From positions 6,944,001 through 7,008,000 of the forward strand of contig NW_025408668.1 in assembly GCF_020360975.1 (NCBI RefSeq): DNA of 64,000 nucleotides, in the 5' to 3' direction. Positions 11,781 to 25,997 of this stretch are shown one piece after another. The notes under the pieces were generated by a model that saw nothing but the letters and a program-made list of their open reading frames with translations, searched no databases and was not told the DNA's origin. Position numbers and translations under genes: made by a program. This stretch comes from Hirsutella rhossiliensis. Taxonomy: Eukaryota; Ascomycota; Sordariomycetes; Hypocreales; Ophiocordycipitaceae. Every line of letters begins with the position of its first letter. The stretch's first letter is position 1.

Positions 11781-12500
11781 GGCCTATTCAAAGGCCGAGT
11801 TTGACATACCCCCTTTTGTTATTTTTCCGTCTACGTGGGGGCGGCTTCGTTCTCGTCGTTTGGGACGTCGAATCCCACGGTTTGGACGACATGGCGTTTG
11901 CCCTCGTACAGAGGAGTGCGCGAAAGTTTTGAACGGGTTTGTGGAGATGCCGCCTACTGCGCGATGAGGATAGCACGAAAATGCTGTGTAATGAACAAGT
12001 CTGCTCGTTTGAGAGCGAACCGGATGCTTGAACCTGGACGGTGTTGCGAAAACATGGAACATAAATTATTCTCTTTGTATACGAGGCCTAACGTGAATGA
12101 GAAAATGAATACGGCACCTCGAGCGGTGTCACTACAGCTCAGTTCCCTTTGATGCGTGTAACACGAGGGTTTCAAAGAACAGGTGGTCAGTGGTCTGAGC
12201 CGATGAATGCGAGGGAACCGAAGAAATGCTTGCCACGGCGGCTTTGGACGGGATGCCCGGGCGGAGGACTCGTTCAAGAGGGTATTTCCCTTCTGTCAAG
12301 CTTCTACGCCCTCTATAACAAGATTCGTATGGTACAGTTGACGTGAATGCCCACACGCCCAACAGCCCCTGTTCCTCCCCCGGGATGAGCATTTTTCACC
12401 CAGAAATAAACGCCGTCCAGCTTTCGCGTGACCGAAGAAACAAACCCGAGATTTAAAAGAAAAGCCGCCCCCCTCATACTCCCTCCCCCGCCCCTCACTT
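11781..12500. other. Convergent intergenic region bHLH-RVB2
   Basis: These 720 bases lie between converging genes and should hold both 3'UTRs. AATAAA-like and AT-rich tracts occur around 12060-12110. No coding sequence was recognised. Confidence 0.5.
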
Positions 12501-14022
<1,522 letters not shown>

Positions 14023-15027
14023 GGTGCTGGACGGATTCCTCTGGGCGCGATGGCTGGGTTGCGTCGTGAGGAGGAGAGGCTTGTCTCTTGAAGCTCTCAC
14101 CTGGAGGGAAAAGCTGGTGTTTTGGCAGGTCCCTGTTGGTGTTAGTAGGTGGGAGAGACCTGATACTTGGTACCAATGCTCGAATGAATTTCCGGTGCGT
14201 CAAGTGCGGGTTCCGAGGGCCTGTCTATGTACCTAGAAGTACCTGCCTATCTAGGGTACCTAGGTACCTATGTTCGGCTGTTCAAAACTTCAAGTACCTG
14301 GCAGGTAATTACGGAGATTTTCCAGAGTCCGGCCTGCAGGGAACTTCCAGGCGCGCGGCTAATGCACCACTGACGGCAGGCCGACGCGCGCCAGGCACAT
14401 GACCTTGTGCCGTCGGGGATGGCTATTCGCATTTAACCTGTCTCGATTTTTCTGCCAGGCGAACTGCGTCATGAAGCTGCCCTTTTTCACCTCGCCGCAC
14501 CATTCCCTGATCAAGCGGACCTTCGCCTCAGCGCCTCCGCAGGCTCTCTCCATCGCTGCAGTAGCGGGCTCTTGTCCCGGCCGTTCCTAACCGTCTTCCA
14601 CCAAGCACCGTCCGCTCTCCTTCAAAAAACGGGAAACGCCATCTTCATCGGAGATACGTAAGAACTGATATTCGCCAATCATTCACATTCACCTCAAGCG
14701 GCCAACTGCGTCTACTTTTCTCCTCATTCATCGGCCACCCCCAGCTCTCGGCAATCTTTCACTTGTCTTTCTTCCTTCGCCTCGACAGCTTGCGCACTGC
14801 GCGTCCATCTTCAGCTCCCCCAGCAACGCAGTCGTTTCTTGGGATAGAGCCAAGAGCCGCCATCTTTCGTCTTCCCTCAATTAACTCACACATCCTTCCC
14901 TCACCCTCAACACTATCCACCCACCAACAGCCGGCATTGCAAGAGGATTCGTCCAAGGTTCTTGCATCCCAGCATCGGCTGGGCGCTGTCTCGCTCATAG
15001 CCATCGGCCGTAGTTGTTCCGGGCACG
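14023..15027. other. Divergent promoter region RVB2 / coiled-coil gene
   Basis: One kilobase between divergent start codons. A TACCTAGGTACC-type palindromic cluster lies at 14230-14270, close to RVB2. CT-rich tracts (14590-14900) precede the plus-strand gene. No coding sequence was recognised. Confidence 0.55.
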
Positions 15028-17328
15028 ATGAGTAACGACTACGGCCGCAATAGCCAGGGTCGTTCTCGCGGCAGAGGAGTTGGGAGGGGCCCACCGCGTG
15101 AAAGGGGAAGAGACCGAAGACAGTCTGACTACTCTGATCGCGAGACCGAACGCTCTATAGATCGATACAGAAGCAGCCGACCCAATCCCCGCGACGGCGG
15201 CAGGGATCTTGTCGCGCGAAGGCCAAGTCCAGGGGCGTCTCCGTCCGCCAGAAAGGACGCGGCAGGAGAGCGAGGCAAGAGTTCTACGAAACCCCCTGTC
15301 GCTGAACACCAAAGTCATGCCGCCTCCAGCAAGACTTCTCCCGTTGCCCCTCCGTCCAAATCATGGTCGACCTCGTCCAGCGGCGCCTCCCTGAGGCCAG
15401 ACGTGAAAAGAGCAACCGAGTATCTATGCGAGCGCCTCTTCTGGTACATGCAACGGGACACTGCAGATAAAAAGTTACAAAAATTGCAGTCCGACTTTGA
15501 CAGATGCCGGAAAAGCCAGCCCGACTTTGGCAGTGCTTCCGAACTACTCAAGCAGCAAAAGGACTTGGCCGAGGAGGAAAAGGCAAAATGCTGCTCTCGC
15601 CTTGACGCGGCCGACGAAAAGCTCCAAATGGCGGTGCAGCAGCTTGTGGGAAGGCTGCCTCAGCCCAAACCTGATGACATTGCCAGGCCACAGTCAGAGC
15701 ATAAGCCAAGCGAGAGGCCAGCTACGGACCTGGAGTCTCGCCTCTCTGCAGCGCAAAAATCGGCCGAGGCCTCGTTCGCCAAGATGCTCGCCGACGAGTC
15801 ATCTATGATCAAGGAATCTCTTCGGACTGAATTCGATGCGCAAACCGCAGAGCTGAGGGCGCAAGCGGCAGAGCTGAAAGCCCAGCTGGTCATTGAGAAG
15901 ATCAGGAATGAGACGTTGAAGAAAGACATGAAGGCACTCGAGCACAGAGTCGATGATTCGGCAAAAGACGACCCCCGCGCGGACAGTCAGAAGCCAGGAC
16001 AGGGCAGCCAGATTCATGCGACTTCGGAGACTAGGCGTGCGGCCGCTCCTGAAGCCAAGGCGGCTGAAATGCAAGCCGAAAAGGCGCTCGCCTTGGCTAC
16101 AAAGATAAAGGAAGAGACAAGGGACTTGGTTTCTCGGAATGAGCTTGACGAGGCGCTACGAAAACTTGACAAGACAATGTCATTACCCGAAGACGGCAGC
16201 GAGGATGACGAGCTGCATGACCCGTGGCCAGTGCCAGGCGAGGGGACCGCCCTCAAGTTGCGCGCTCTCGCCTCGAAACTGAGGAACCTGGAGTCGAGCG
16301 TGGGAGAACAAGACGTTAAGCAGATGGCGCTGCACATTCAGACGTTGAAAACAGAGGTTGATGGCCATGCGGAAGCCATCAAACAGCAGGCAGACCAACA
16401 ATTGGAGGCTAAATCAGCCATTCAGACGTTGAAGACAGAGACCGATGGCCATGCGGAAGCCATCAAGCAGCAGGCAGACCAACAGTTGGAGGCTAAATCA
16501 GCCATTCAGACGTTGAAGACAGAGACCGATGGCCATGCGGAAGCCATCAAGCAGCAGGCAGACCAACAGTTGGAGGCTAAATCAGCCATTCAGACGATGG
16601 AGTTTTCCCTGGCGAAACTTTCGGCCAGTCAGCTCACAGAGAGCCCAGCAGAGATGAGGGAGGGCGTTCAAGGAGCCGTGTCCAATGAGGCTTCTGCCGA
16701 TGTGTCCGAAGTTGCACCTGCCAATGCGTCGGACAGTCATATCCAGCAGATCAGCCGGGCAGAGGTGGAAAGTGTGCTGAGAGACTTCCTCCCGACCATT
16801 TCGAGCAAGCTGGCAGACTTCCTGAAGGAGGAGAAGGTAAAAAGAGAGTCGGTTGCCAAAGAGGGAGAAAAGACTGCGGACGCGGCTGCCGCGCTTCGAG
16901 TCGACCTGGACAACCTCAAGCAAGAATGTATCCGGTCGTTGCAAGAGCTTGCTCATCAATTTTCCAAGGTCAACTCGGACGTGGTTTCTTCCAAACACAG
17001 GCTCGAGATTCTGGAAACCACATGCCCCGCTTCAAGAGCCGAAACGAAGTCGGAATTGGATGAATTGGCGATGCAGGTGCGCGACGTGCACTCGTGGCAA
17101 AATAATTTCACGACGAGACCTCTGTACAAAGACATTGTGGACCACATCAATGCGACGCTCCCAAACGGTGTATTGAATCAGCTTAAGGGCCTGGCGGCGA
17201 GAGTCGCGGGCATCGAAGGCTATCTTCACGCGGCCGAGGGAGGCGACGCGAAAAAGCGCAAAGTCCAAGCTACCCTCCCAACGGCGCCCAATGTCGACCA
17301 ACAAGGCTACGACGAGGGTACGGTTTAA
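15028..17328 (+). CDS. Large coiled-coil protein with RG-rich N-terminus (hypothetical)
   Basis: A single exon of 766 residues; I do not recognise the family. The first 70 residues are rich in Arg and Gly (GRSRGRGVGRGPPRERGR), like RNA-binding RGG tails. Most of the rest is charged and helical with heptad-like spacing, typical of long coiled coils. Residues about 437-520 are three tandem 28-residue units starting IQTLKTE, almost identical in DNA. A nuclear-localisation-like KKRKVQ lies near the C-terminus. The start is the first ATG after a CT-rich leader. A nuclear or scaffold role is inference from composition only. Confidence 0.8.
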   Translation: MSNDYGRNSQGRSRGRGVGRGPPRERGRDRRQSDYSDRETERSIDRYRSSRPNPRDGGRDLVARRPSPGASPSARKDAAGERGKSSTKPPVAEHQSHAASSKTSPVAPPSKSWSTSSSGASLRPDVKRATEYLCERLFWYMQRDTADKKLQKLQSDFDRCRKSQPDFGSASELLKQQKDLAEEEKAKCCSRLDAADEKLQMAVQQLVGRLPQPKPDDIARPQSEHKPSERPATDLESRLSAAQKSAEASFAKMLADESSMIKESLRTEFDAQTAELRAQAAELKAQLVIEKIRNETLKKDMKALEHRVDDSAKDDPRADSQKPGQGSQIHATSETRRAAAPEAKAAEMQAEKALALATKIKEETRDLVSRNELDEALRKLDKTMSLPEDGSEDDELHDPWPVPGEGTALKLRALASKLRNLESSVGEQDVKQMALHIQTLKTEVDGHAEAIKQQADQQLEAKSAIQTLKTETDGHAEAIKQQADQQLEAKSAIQTLKTETDGHAEAIKQQADQQLEAKSAIQTMEFSLAKLSASQLTESPAEMREGVQGAVSNEASADVSEVAPANASDSHIQQISRAEVESVLRDFLPTISSKLADFLKEEKVKRESVAKEGEKTADAAAALRVDLDNLKQECIRSLQELAHQFSKVNSDVVSSKHRLEILETTCPASRAETKSELDELAMQVRDVHSWQNNFTTRPLYKDIVDHINATLPNGVLNQLKGLAARVAGIEGYLHAAEGGDAKKRKVQATLPTAPNVDQQGYDEGTV
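16336..16587 (+). repeat. Three tandem 84-bp coding repeats
   Basis: Units at 16336-16419, 16420-16503 and 16504-16587 each encode 28 residues (IQTLKTE...QQLEAKSA). The second and third are near-identical and the first differs at a few sites, which suggests recent in-frame duplication. Four heptads per unit keep the coiled-coil register. Confidence 0.93.
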
Positions 17329-18140
17329 TTGGAGGGGATTCGGGTTGCATCGGGTCAGTCTCACAAAAATCGAGGATGCGTGGAAAGGGGCCATCGAAGG
17401 TTGAGTCGATAAGTGGAGGGTGAGCCAGTAATTACAAGCATAGCGAGCTGCCACCTCTTGTCCACGGCAGGACTGGGATGTTTGGTATTGCAGGCATATT
17501 GGAATTTTAATCAAAATGTACAAGTCAATGTCTGACAGGCTGGTGAGCGGGTTGTGGGGTCTTTGTTTCAAGCTGGGTCGGCGCATTTGTGACTGAAGCC
17601 ACGACAGTTGCTCCGGAGAGCGGGAAACAAGGACATCAACTCAAGGTATGGAGGGACGTTGGATGTTGAGGAAACGTGAAGCCCAGCTGAGGAGAGAGTG
17701 GTGGCTTGCGGAAAGGGGGGGAGATGGGAGAGATTGATTTTGGAACGTGTACAGGTGGTGTTGCAGCTGCGGCCCTACCCGAGAGTCTAGATGGGGTCGT
17801 CGGCACGACGGCAATTGTATTTGGGCTAGCAACTCTCTAGGGGATTCTCGTCCCTTGGTCGGTGTGGATGAGCGAGAGCACTAATCAGAGTTGAGGTTCC
17901 GAAACGCCACGGTATCTGCTTGGTTGGAGGCATGTTGAGTCTCCTTTCCAGGGTCCTATCGGACCCCATCCATCCGTCGTCCATTTGCCTTCCAGCTCCC
18001 ATTGTTGAGGCGGGGGAGGCGGGGGAGAGGTCGAGATGAGAGGCAGCCGAGCGGGCCGAGCTCAAGTGGCAAGGGCAAAACCGGCGAGTGGTTTCTACGT
18101 GTCACAATGGGATGAACTGCGATGTGATGGACGACGGAGA

Positions 18141-18190
18141 GAGATGGAGAGAGATGGAGAGAGATGGAGAGAGATGGAGAGAGATGGAGA
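18141..18190 (+). repeat. 10-bp tandem repeat (GAGATGGAGA)x5
   Basis: Five perfect copies of a purine-only-but-one 10-bp unit, flanked by degenerate copies. It lies in non-coding sequence. Confidence 0.95.
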
Positions 18191-18337
18191 GAGGTGGAAG
18201 CCAAGTGCCGGCCGGAGTGGGGGGCAGGAGAAAAGGGCCTAACTATAAGAGACGGGAGGGCGGGGCAGAGGAACTGATGCTAGTTGAGGCACGAATACGG
18301 CCTTTGGACCGGCTGCTAGCCTTTTGTTCTTGCTCAG

Positions 18338-18425
18338 TAAGCTTTGGCGTGGCTGTGGCGTGGCTCTGGCATAGCTTTGGCGTGGCTCTGGCATAGCTTT
18401 GGCGTAGCTTTGGTGTAGCTTTGGC
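18338..18425 (+). repeat. Imperfect short tandem repeat (GGCGTGGCTCTGGCATAGCTTT-like)
   Basis: Alternating TTTGGCGTGGCT, CTGGCATAGC and TTTGGCGTAGC units repeat over about 90 bases. It is non-coding, and units differ by single bases. Confidence 0.8.
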
Positions 18426-19459
18426 CTCAATGGCCGAGAACCCTTCTGTCACTGACGACTTCCGCGGACTGCCTTGCCTATTGTCAGGCCCATGGCGAGC
18501 TCTGGAGTGTGAATGGGCGCTGAGTGGGCGTCGAATGCGGAGAGCGAGTACCCGAGTCGTACAGTAGCCGGAAGGGTGACAAGCGGCCTGCGCACCCTGC
18601 AAAGTACCCGCTACAGCCTCAGGCAGCAAGGCGGCCACGCGGGTACCTGGTAGAGCTCTACGGAGTACCTAAGCTCCAAGTCACTGCGGACCCGGACTAC
18701 CCTCGGTGAACCTACACCCCTGCGTCGCTCTCTCCCTCCCTCTCTCTCTTCCTCGCTCCCCCTCCCAAACTCGACTCCTCTCCCCCAGTCATCATCAACA
18801 GGCAGTTGGCACACGCCATTAGCGGCTTCCGCATCCGCACCCACCACCGCCCATAGGCCCCCTTGGCTCTGGCAGGAGACAAGGTCACTTGGTAACCAGT
18901 CATCTTGATTCTCATTGCAAGCCAACCTTGATCCGCCTCATCCTCCGTCTTCATCTACCTCACAGTACTCACAGCACTCACAGCACTCACAGCACTCACA
19001 GCCCTCCGTACCTCTTCTCTCCTCCTCCTTCCTTTCTTTTTTCCCTCCTCCCCCTCGTCGCATCCTCGTCGCGGCCCGATTCTGCTGCGTCGCCTGCCCG
19101 CCCCCCAATCGGCCGCCGTCGGCCAGGGCTCGCTCTAGCCCGCGCGGCTCCCTTTTTTCTGCCTTTCTTCGTTCTTGTCTTATCCACCAAAGGGCATCGT
19201 GGGGCCGCCGCTGGCCGCTTTCTTTGTTTCGCACGCGCATAGCAGCAACACCTTCACCTCCCTTCTGGCTGCGTCCCGACAACCAGCAGACGCATCGCGC
19301 CACATCGCGCCGCATCGCGCCGCATCGCATCGGCCACACCGCCGCCTCGACTTTTGGCGCTGCCATCCGATCCATTCGTCCACCGCATCCGCCCGGACCG
19401 CGCCCTCGATCGCCGGCTGCCGTGTCCTTGCCTCCCGGCATGGTTACGCTCCGCGAACC

Positions 19460-21973
19460 ATGGATGCTGCGGCGAAGACGGTCGAGTCGCTGTCACAGCA
19501 TATCCTGCCTGAAAAACCCCATCACCTGTCCTACAACCCCCACTGGCGATACCGCCCGCGCCCAGACGACGCCGCGCACGGCAGCAGATCCGGCACGCGC
19601 TTCGAGGAATGGCACAACACTCGCCTGCAATACATGACGCTCGTCTCCCACGCCGATCGCGGCACCCTGCTCACGCGATCCTACTACGACATGCGCGAGG
19701 AGCCCCCCAAGCCCGTCCCTCGCGAAGTCAGCGCCCTCGCCAAGGCGGGCGGCGACAAGAAGAAGAAGCTGTCGCTCAGCGACTACAAGAACAAGAAGAC
19801 GGGCGCCGCCTCCTCGGCCTCCCCCCCCGAGCCTGCCATCGCCAAGCGCAAGGAAGGTGACCGCTTGCTTGCTGGCCCTGCAGCTCCGCCTTTGGACGCC
19901 GTCGCCGGCCCCAGGCCGACCAGCGCCGATGCGAAACCACCACTAGACTCGCACAAACCCACCTCTGACTTCAGAAAACCCGATGTCTCCAAGCTCCCCG
20001 ACTCGCAGCCACCGCCCTTTGATGCGAAGCAGCGCCCACGGGAAAGCGCCATTGACATGAGGTTTAACTTCGCCACGGTGACCAATGGCGATTCACTGAC
20101 CGCATCTAGGCTCCCCCCCAAACCACCTTCGTTGCCCCCGAAGCCTCCGTCGCCCCCTGCCAAGAAGCGAGTCGCCGATATAGAGGATGAGTCCCGACCG
20201 CAGAAGCGCGCCAAACCCGACGACAGGAGGCTCGCCGATCGGCCGCCACCCCCCCGCGACGATGCCTTGCGTCGCAAAGAACGGCCCCAGCCAGCCGCAC
20301 GAGATGCGCCTCTCCACAAAGAAGACAGGCCGACTTCGTCCTCCTCGTTGCCCAACGGGCGAGCCATTTTCAAGGGAGCACTGCACCCCACCCGAAACCC
20401 TTCGCCGGGAGCGCGTCCTCGCGGCGACGCCGTTAACGGCGTTCGCCCCCACTCGAGTGGCAGCAATATCAGCACGTCTGCCAAGCCAGACACGTCGAAA
20501 TCGTTTGTGCCGCCTCTGTTGTCACCTCTAAAATTGAGCTTTGACGGTGACAGCCGGCCCCATCCTGACGACGACGATTTGAGCGCAAGGAAGGAGAAGA
20601 GGAGGCGCGACGACTCTGGGGATTCGAGGCCGACTATCAAGGCCGTCAAGAAACCAGAGCCACCGTCTGGAAGCAAAAAGAACAAAGTTCCCCTGGTCAT
20701 CCCACCACTGCTTTCGCCTACGCTGCCACCGGCAGTGGAAGCAGAGCTGCGGAGGAGGAAGAAGGTCTCGCCCGAGTCGGCAGATGAAAAGCCCAAGGAC
20801 GGCAAGGATGCGCCGGGAGCCAAGAAGAGGCCTGCTTCTGGCGCCAACGACGAAAAATCCAACAAACTGGGCCACCGCAGGAGATTGATGGTCGTGCTCT
20901 CGATACCGAAGGGTCTACGACAGTCTGTCAAGAGAATCCTAGCGCTGCCAACGGACCGCAAAGACGCCCACTCGCAGGACCGCGAGCGTGGTCGTGAGCG
21001 GGACAGAGAACGGGACCGCCCAGGGAGCGACGAGCCACCACAAGCAACCCAAGCGCGAAAGAGGCCTGCCGGCACCGCCGACGTCCCAACCGAGCCCACG
21101 GCCATCAAGAGGCCACGAACATCCGACGTCGCTCGCGTGGCTGCCACGCCCTCAACACCTTCGAAACGATCGACAGCCATGTCCCGCGTCAGCTCCGGCA
21201 ACTCCATGGCACAGACACCCGGCGAGGCGGTAAACGCCACGCCCATGGCTGCGCCGTCTGCCGATCGGAAACCCAACGGCCACGACCCCTCGGCCCAGAG
21301 ACCGGAACGACCCGAAATCAAGACCTTGGCAGACGTGGAGCTCCGGCTCAAGCGCAAGGCCGTTAGCCTCAAGCACGACTCTGATGAAATCATGAGAGTT
21401 CACCGCGGCAGCCCAAACGGGACCGGCGCAAAAGGCAACCCTAGCGAGTCTCGGCTCAAGCTCAAGTACGCGCTCGGCGTAGAGAGCATCCTTGCCTTTG
21501 TCATGTCGTTTCAAGCACAAAACGCCTGGCGTGGCATGTTGAATAAGAAACTGGACTACCAGTCGTGGGACAGCGTGCTGCCGCTCATAGAGTACACGCA
21601 CAACGAAATTCGGGGACACGGACTCAACAACTCGAAGCCGCTATACGTGCTGGTGCTGGTTCTTCATGCCATTGTCATCGACGAGTTGATCAAGTGCTAT
21701 GCGAGCTTGGACGTCCCGCCGCCGTCCATAACCCTGGAGGGTCTGCTAAAGCTGGAGCGCAGGAAAGCGCGCCTGTGGCCGACAATCCGCGATCTCAACG
21801 CTCACATAGGTAGCTCTACGCTGCGCGTGGAAGTTAGCCCCTGGTTTTCCATCGACGAGGTCACCGGCTCGGGCTTGCGGGTTCTGCGAAATTGGTGCTC
21901 AGAGGAGAGGGTCGACTGGACGCCGGAGCCGATACTCAAGGATTCTTGGCCCATCAACCCCAGACACCCTTGA
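19460..21973 (+). CDS. Large nuclear-type disordered protein, possibly Ell-binding-protein (Ebp1)-like
   Basis: A single exon of 837 residues. The ATG at 19460 is chosen because a conserved-looking N-terminus (MDAAAKTVESLSQHILPE) begins there; upstream frame sequence is low complexity, and an out-of-frame ATG sits at 19440. After an ordered N-terminal segment comes KKLSLSDYKNKK, a motif I associate with fungal transcription-elongation-related proteins. About 500 residues of basic, Pro/Ser-rich disorder follow, then a folded helical C-terminus from about nt 21310 (ADVELRLKRKAVSLKHDSDE to the end). The arrangement resembles fungal Ell-binding protein Ebp1, whose partner is the elongation factor Ell; that name is tentative. 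The Lys/Arg runs suggest a nuclear protein. Confidence 0.7.
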   Translation: MDAAAKTVESLSQHILPEKPHHLSYNPHWRYRPRPDDAAHGSRSGTRFEEWHNTRLQYMTLVSHADRGTLLTRSYYDMREEPPKPVPREVSALAKAGGDKKKKLSLSDYKNKKTGAASSASPPEPAIAKRKEGDRLLAGPAAPPLDAVAGPRPTSADAKPPLDSHKPTSDFRKPDVSKLPDSQPPPFDAKQRPRESAIDMRFNFATVTNGDSLTASRLPPKPPSLPPKPPSPPAKKRVADIEDESRPQKRAKPDDRRLADRPPPPRDDALRRKERPQPAARDAPLHKEDRPTSSSSLPNGRAIFKGALHPTRNPSPGARPRGDAVNGVRPHSSGSNISTSAKPDTSKSFVPPLLSPLKLSFDGDSRPHPDDDDLSARKEKRRRDDSGDSRPTIKAVKKPEPPSGSKKNKVPLVIPPLLSPTLPPAVEAELRRRKKVSPESADEKPKDGKDAPGAKKRPASGANDEKSNKLGHRRRLMVVLSIPKGLRQSVKRILALPTDRKDAHSQDRERGRERDRERDRPGSDEPPQATQARKRPAGTADVPTEPTAIKRPRTSDVARVAATPSTPSKRSTAMSRVSSGNSMAQTPGEAVNATPMAAPSADRKPNGHDPSAQRPERPEIKTLADVELRLKRKAVSLKHDSDEIMRVHRGSPNGTGAKGNPSESRLKLKYALGVESILAFVMSFQAQNAWRGMLNKKLDYQSWDSVLPLIEYTHNEIRGHGLNNSKPLYVLVLVLHAIVIDELIKCYASLDVPPPSITLEGLLKLERRKARLWPTIRDLNAHIGSSTLRVEVSPWFSIDEVTGSGLRVLRNWCSEERVDWTPEPILKDSWPINPRHP

Positions 21974-23173
21974 TTCGACCGACCTCGACAGGCCTCTGGC
22001 GCAACAACTGCTCCCCCGCTCTGGGCCAACGATTGGATGCTCCATTGGAGAGAGCGAGCGAGGAAGATGGGAGCCAGGGCCGCGCTCGTCGGCCATGTAT
22101 TATCATGAGAGCCAGTTGTCGGGGCGCAGGACAGCTGGAGCCTACGCCACGACCGAGTTTATCTCCCGGCCCCCCCACTTGAAATTTCTCTCGCCTCATA
22201 CCCGCGCGGGGTCATGTCCTCCTTCATCCCGTCAGCGCTCATCGGCCCCTGTCTTTTGAGTGCCACGACCCTTGGGGCGTTGCGGCTTTGAAGTGTTGCA
22301 GCCGGCACCGTCGCCTGATTTGGACCTTGATCTCGCTCATCACAAGCCTTTTTCTTCTTCTTTTTCCACTGCACATGTACTACGTTTGATGATATCCCAT
22401 CTCTCGGCCTGCCACACCAAGCTGGGCGAGCAGGACAGATGCCTGTTTTCTTCCTCTTCTTTTCCTCTTCTGCGCGCCCTTGACTTCAAATCTTGTCGTT
22501 GCACGCTTTTTCGCCTTGGGAGTACCTTTTTTGACTTCCAACCTACTACTACTTCTTTTGAAATATCCCCCCACCCCCCCTCGCTTCTTTCTTCTTCTTC
22601 TCCTTCATCCTCAGGCGGGAGATGCCGCGTCTTTGGTACGGATTCAGAGTCCGCGGAGATGAGAAATGCGGTACTACTAGGCGGCCGTGGAGTTGGAGGA
22701 CTTTGGCGGAATCTTGCGTAGCTGGTATTCCCGGCGCGAGACGGCGGGCGAGCCTTTAAGGGACGGTTGGCCTGTTGTTCCCGAGACAGGGGGTTGAAGG
22801 AGATGATTCATGCAGGGCTTGGAGATGTGGAATAGCTCGTCACTTGAAATGACACATCATGACGCAGTATAACTTTTTGCATCTCTTGTCGATGTTGCCT
22901 CACGCGGAATGTGCTCTAGGGTTGCGAGCTCAAATAGCAAGAGTATAGATGGGACAGACGGTCTATTTTTCCTTTTCAGACTGAACTACACCACGGCTCC
23001 CGTGAACCCGCATCTCCACCTCCACATGCTCAAGAGTAAGAGTTCTTGTTGCCATCTTTCTGCTTGGTTCCAGAGGTCTCGGCACGCTTCATCCAGCCAT
23101 CCCAGGCCACATATCAAACACATATTTTATCGGACAAGGGGGCGACCCGTCGACTGCTCGCTTCAGCGAACGT
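21974..23173. other. Convergent intergenic region
   Basis: These 1.2 kb lie between the converging Ebp1-like and GAPDH genes. T-rich and CTTCTT-rich tracts occur at 22345-22620. No convincing coding sequence was recognised; both 3'UTRs should lie here. Confidence 0.5.
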
Positions 23174-24525
<1,352 letters not shown>

Positions 24526-25997
24526 CGGAAAAGTTGAGCTTGGTCTGGACGAGAAAAGAGCTTCTCGTGGTGCAGGGCGGGCGGCGTTGGAAAGGGCAGA
24601 GGCTGGATGGGGAGGAAGAGGAAGAGAAGAGGGGAGTCGAAGGAGGGGGAGGTGGAGGGGGGAGGGGGGAGAAAAAAGGTTGCCAAGCTCCTGTACGGAT
24701 ACGTCAGCGTTTAATGAGGAAGCTCCCTCCTGGGAGCTCCGTTACGGGGCACCACGACTCTTGCCGGCACACGCCATCAAATGATCAAGCACGGCAGTAT
24801 CCACCAGCGGCAGACCAGCGGCAGACCAGCCCTACGTATTGCTACCTAAGAATAATAGCTCCAGGGGCATGCTCAGTGCCCGTTTCCACCGTGCCAGCTT
24901 CGTCTTCCAACGGAGCGCCGTGGATAGGTAGATAGGACTGGTAGATAGGACTGCCCTGAGGCTGTGGCGTAAACCGCGTAGTGGCGAATCCCCCCTCCCT
25001 TGTCGCTGCCGATAGAAAACTGCTCAACCGTCTCACCAACGCAGCCAACGTTGCTCTCCGAGGCCGGCGGCCGAATGCGTCCATGTACGGAGCCGACGGC
25101 GATCAAGACGACCAGGGGGGCCATGGCCGGCCTTCCCGGTTCCCGCTGCCCATGGCTCGATTTACCGCCCGCCACTGTCACTTTGTCGCAGAAGCGCTAT
25201 GCTAGAGACATGCTCCAACAATGCCAGTCTGCGAGCTCAAGATATCTTACAATAGCTACACTAGGCCTCTAAACCCGGCTGAGTGGAGATGGCGGCGGGC
25301 TCTTTCGCGGAAGGAGAGGGCCTTAACACCGTCGACTGCGCTTGTCACTGCATGGGAGTCGCATCGCGGCGTCTTCATCGCGTGAGGAGAGGCGGATAGC
25401 TGACGATGACGGTGAAGTCAGGCTTGCGTGGATCTGAAGCTGTTCAAGCATATTCTCCCACTCATCTTCTTCTTCTACCAGAATTAAAAGCTCCTTTCAA
25501 CACACACAATATTGACTCTCTCTCTATAGAAAGAGACGCATTCCCCTGACTGGTTAGCTTAGGGGGTCGTGCCTTCCTTATATGTATGTATTGCTGCCTT
25601 TCGAGGTGTAATACCCACTGTATGTAACGAGTCATTCGTTCCATAAGCTGCTGTAGCTTCTCTTCGGGAAGGCGCTCCACGATTGTGCCGGCTTGTTATA
25701 TGCTTCTGCTTTGTATTCTCCGCTGGTCTAGCCGAGGGGAACCCTCACGGCGGGCGCAAGCCCTCTAGAGCCTCCTCATACATTCGCCATCCGGTTCACA
25801 GGCAAGGCTGGCAACTTACACATATGATACAGATTGGACCTGTCTGTCTGGGGGCTCTCTGCGCTCGTCACAACTGCTCGTCCTCGACGCGCGCCTGATG
25901 TACGCCCTGCGACGGATAAGGTGGTCATGACTGGCCGTCTCTTCTCCAATCACGACAAAGCAGGGCCCTTTTCGCTCCCGCAACAGCCCTGCGCAAA
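24526..25997. other. GAPDH promoter and intergenic region
   Basis: On the minus strand, 24540-24680 is strongly pyrimidine-rich (CT box), typical of strong fungal promoters. Further out there is a GGTAGATAGGACT duplication at about 24926-24955. Bases 25462-25680 hold a minus-strand open frame that may be a fragment of a Tc1/mariner-type transposase end (very tentative). No other gene was recognised. Confidence 0.5.

Larger units (their letters stand above)
17329..19459. other. 2.1 kb non-coding region with simple repeats
   Basis: No gene was recognised. It contains a 10-bp microsatellite (18141-18190), an imperfect GGCGTGGCTCTGGCATAGCTT-like repeat (18338-18425), a 9-bp ACAGCACTC repeat (about 18961-19005) and CT-rich tracts leading into the next gene. 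Bases 19175-19459 are open in the next gene's frame but encode low-complexity Ser/His/Arg sequence and are treated as 5'UTR. Confidence 0.55.

Noticed and set aside
18141..18190. Coding interpretation of the GAGATGGAGA repeat (Glu-Arg-Trp-rich frame)
   Set aside because: The frame exists only because of the microsatellite; it has no flanking coding signal or homologous protein.
19175..19459. N-terminal extension of the Ebp1-like protein
   Set aside because: Open only from a non-ATG codon; low-complexity Ser/His/Arg, with CT-rich DNA typical of a leader.
19783..21393. Long minus-strand open frame (536 codons) opposite the Ebp1-like gene
   Set aside because: Its composition mirrors the GC-rich codons of the real plus-strand gene, and it has no recognisable domain or conserved start.
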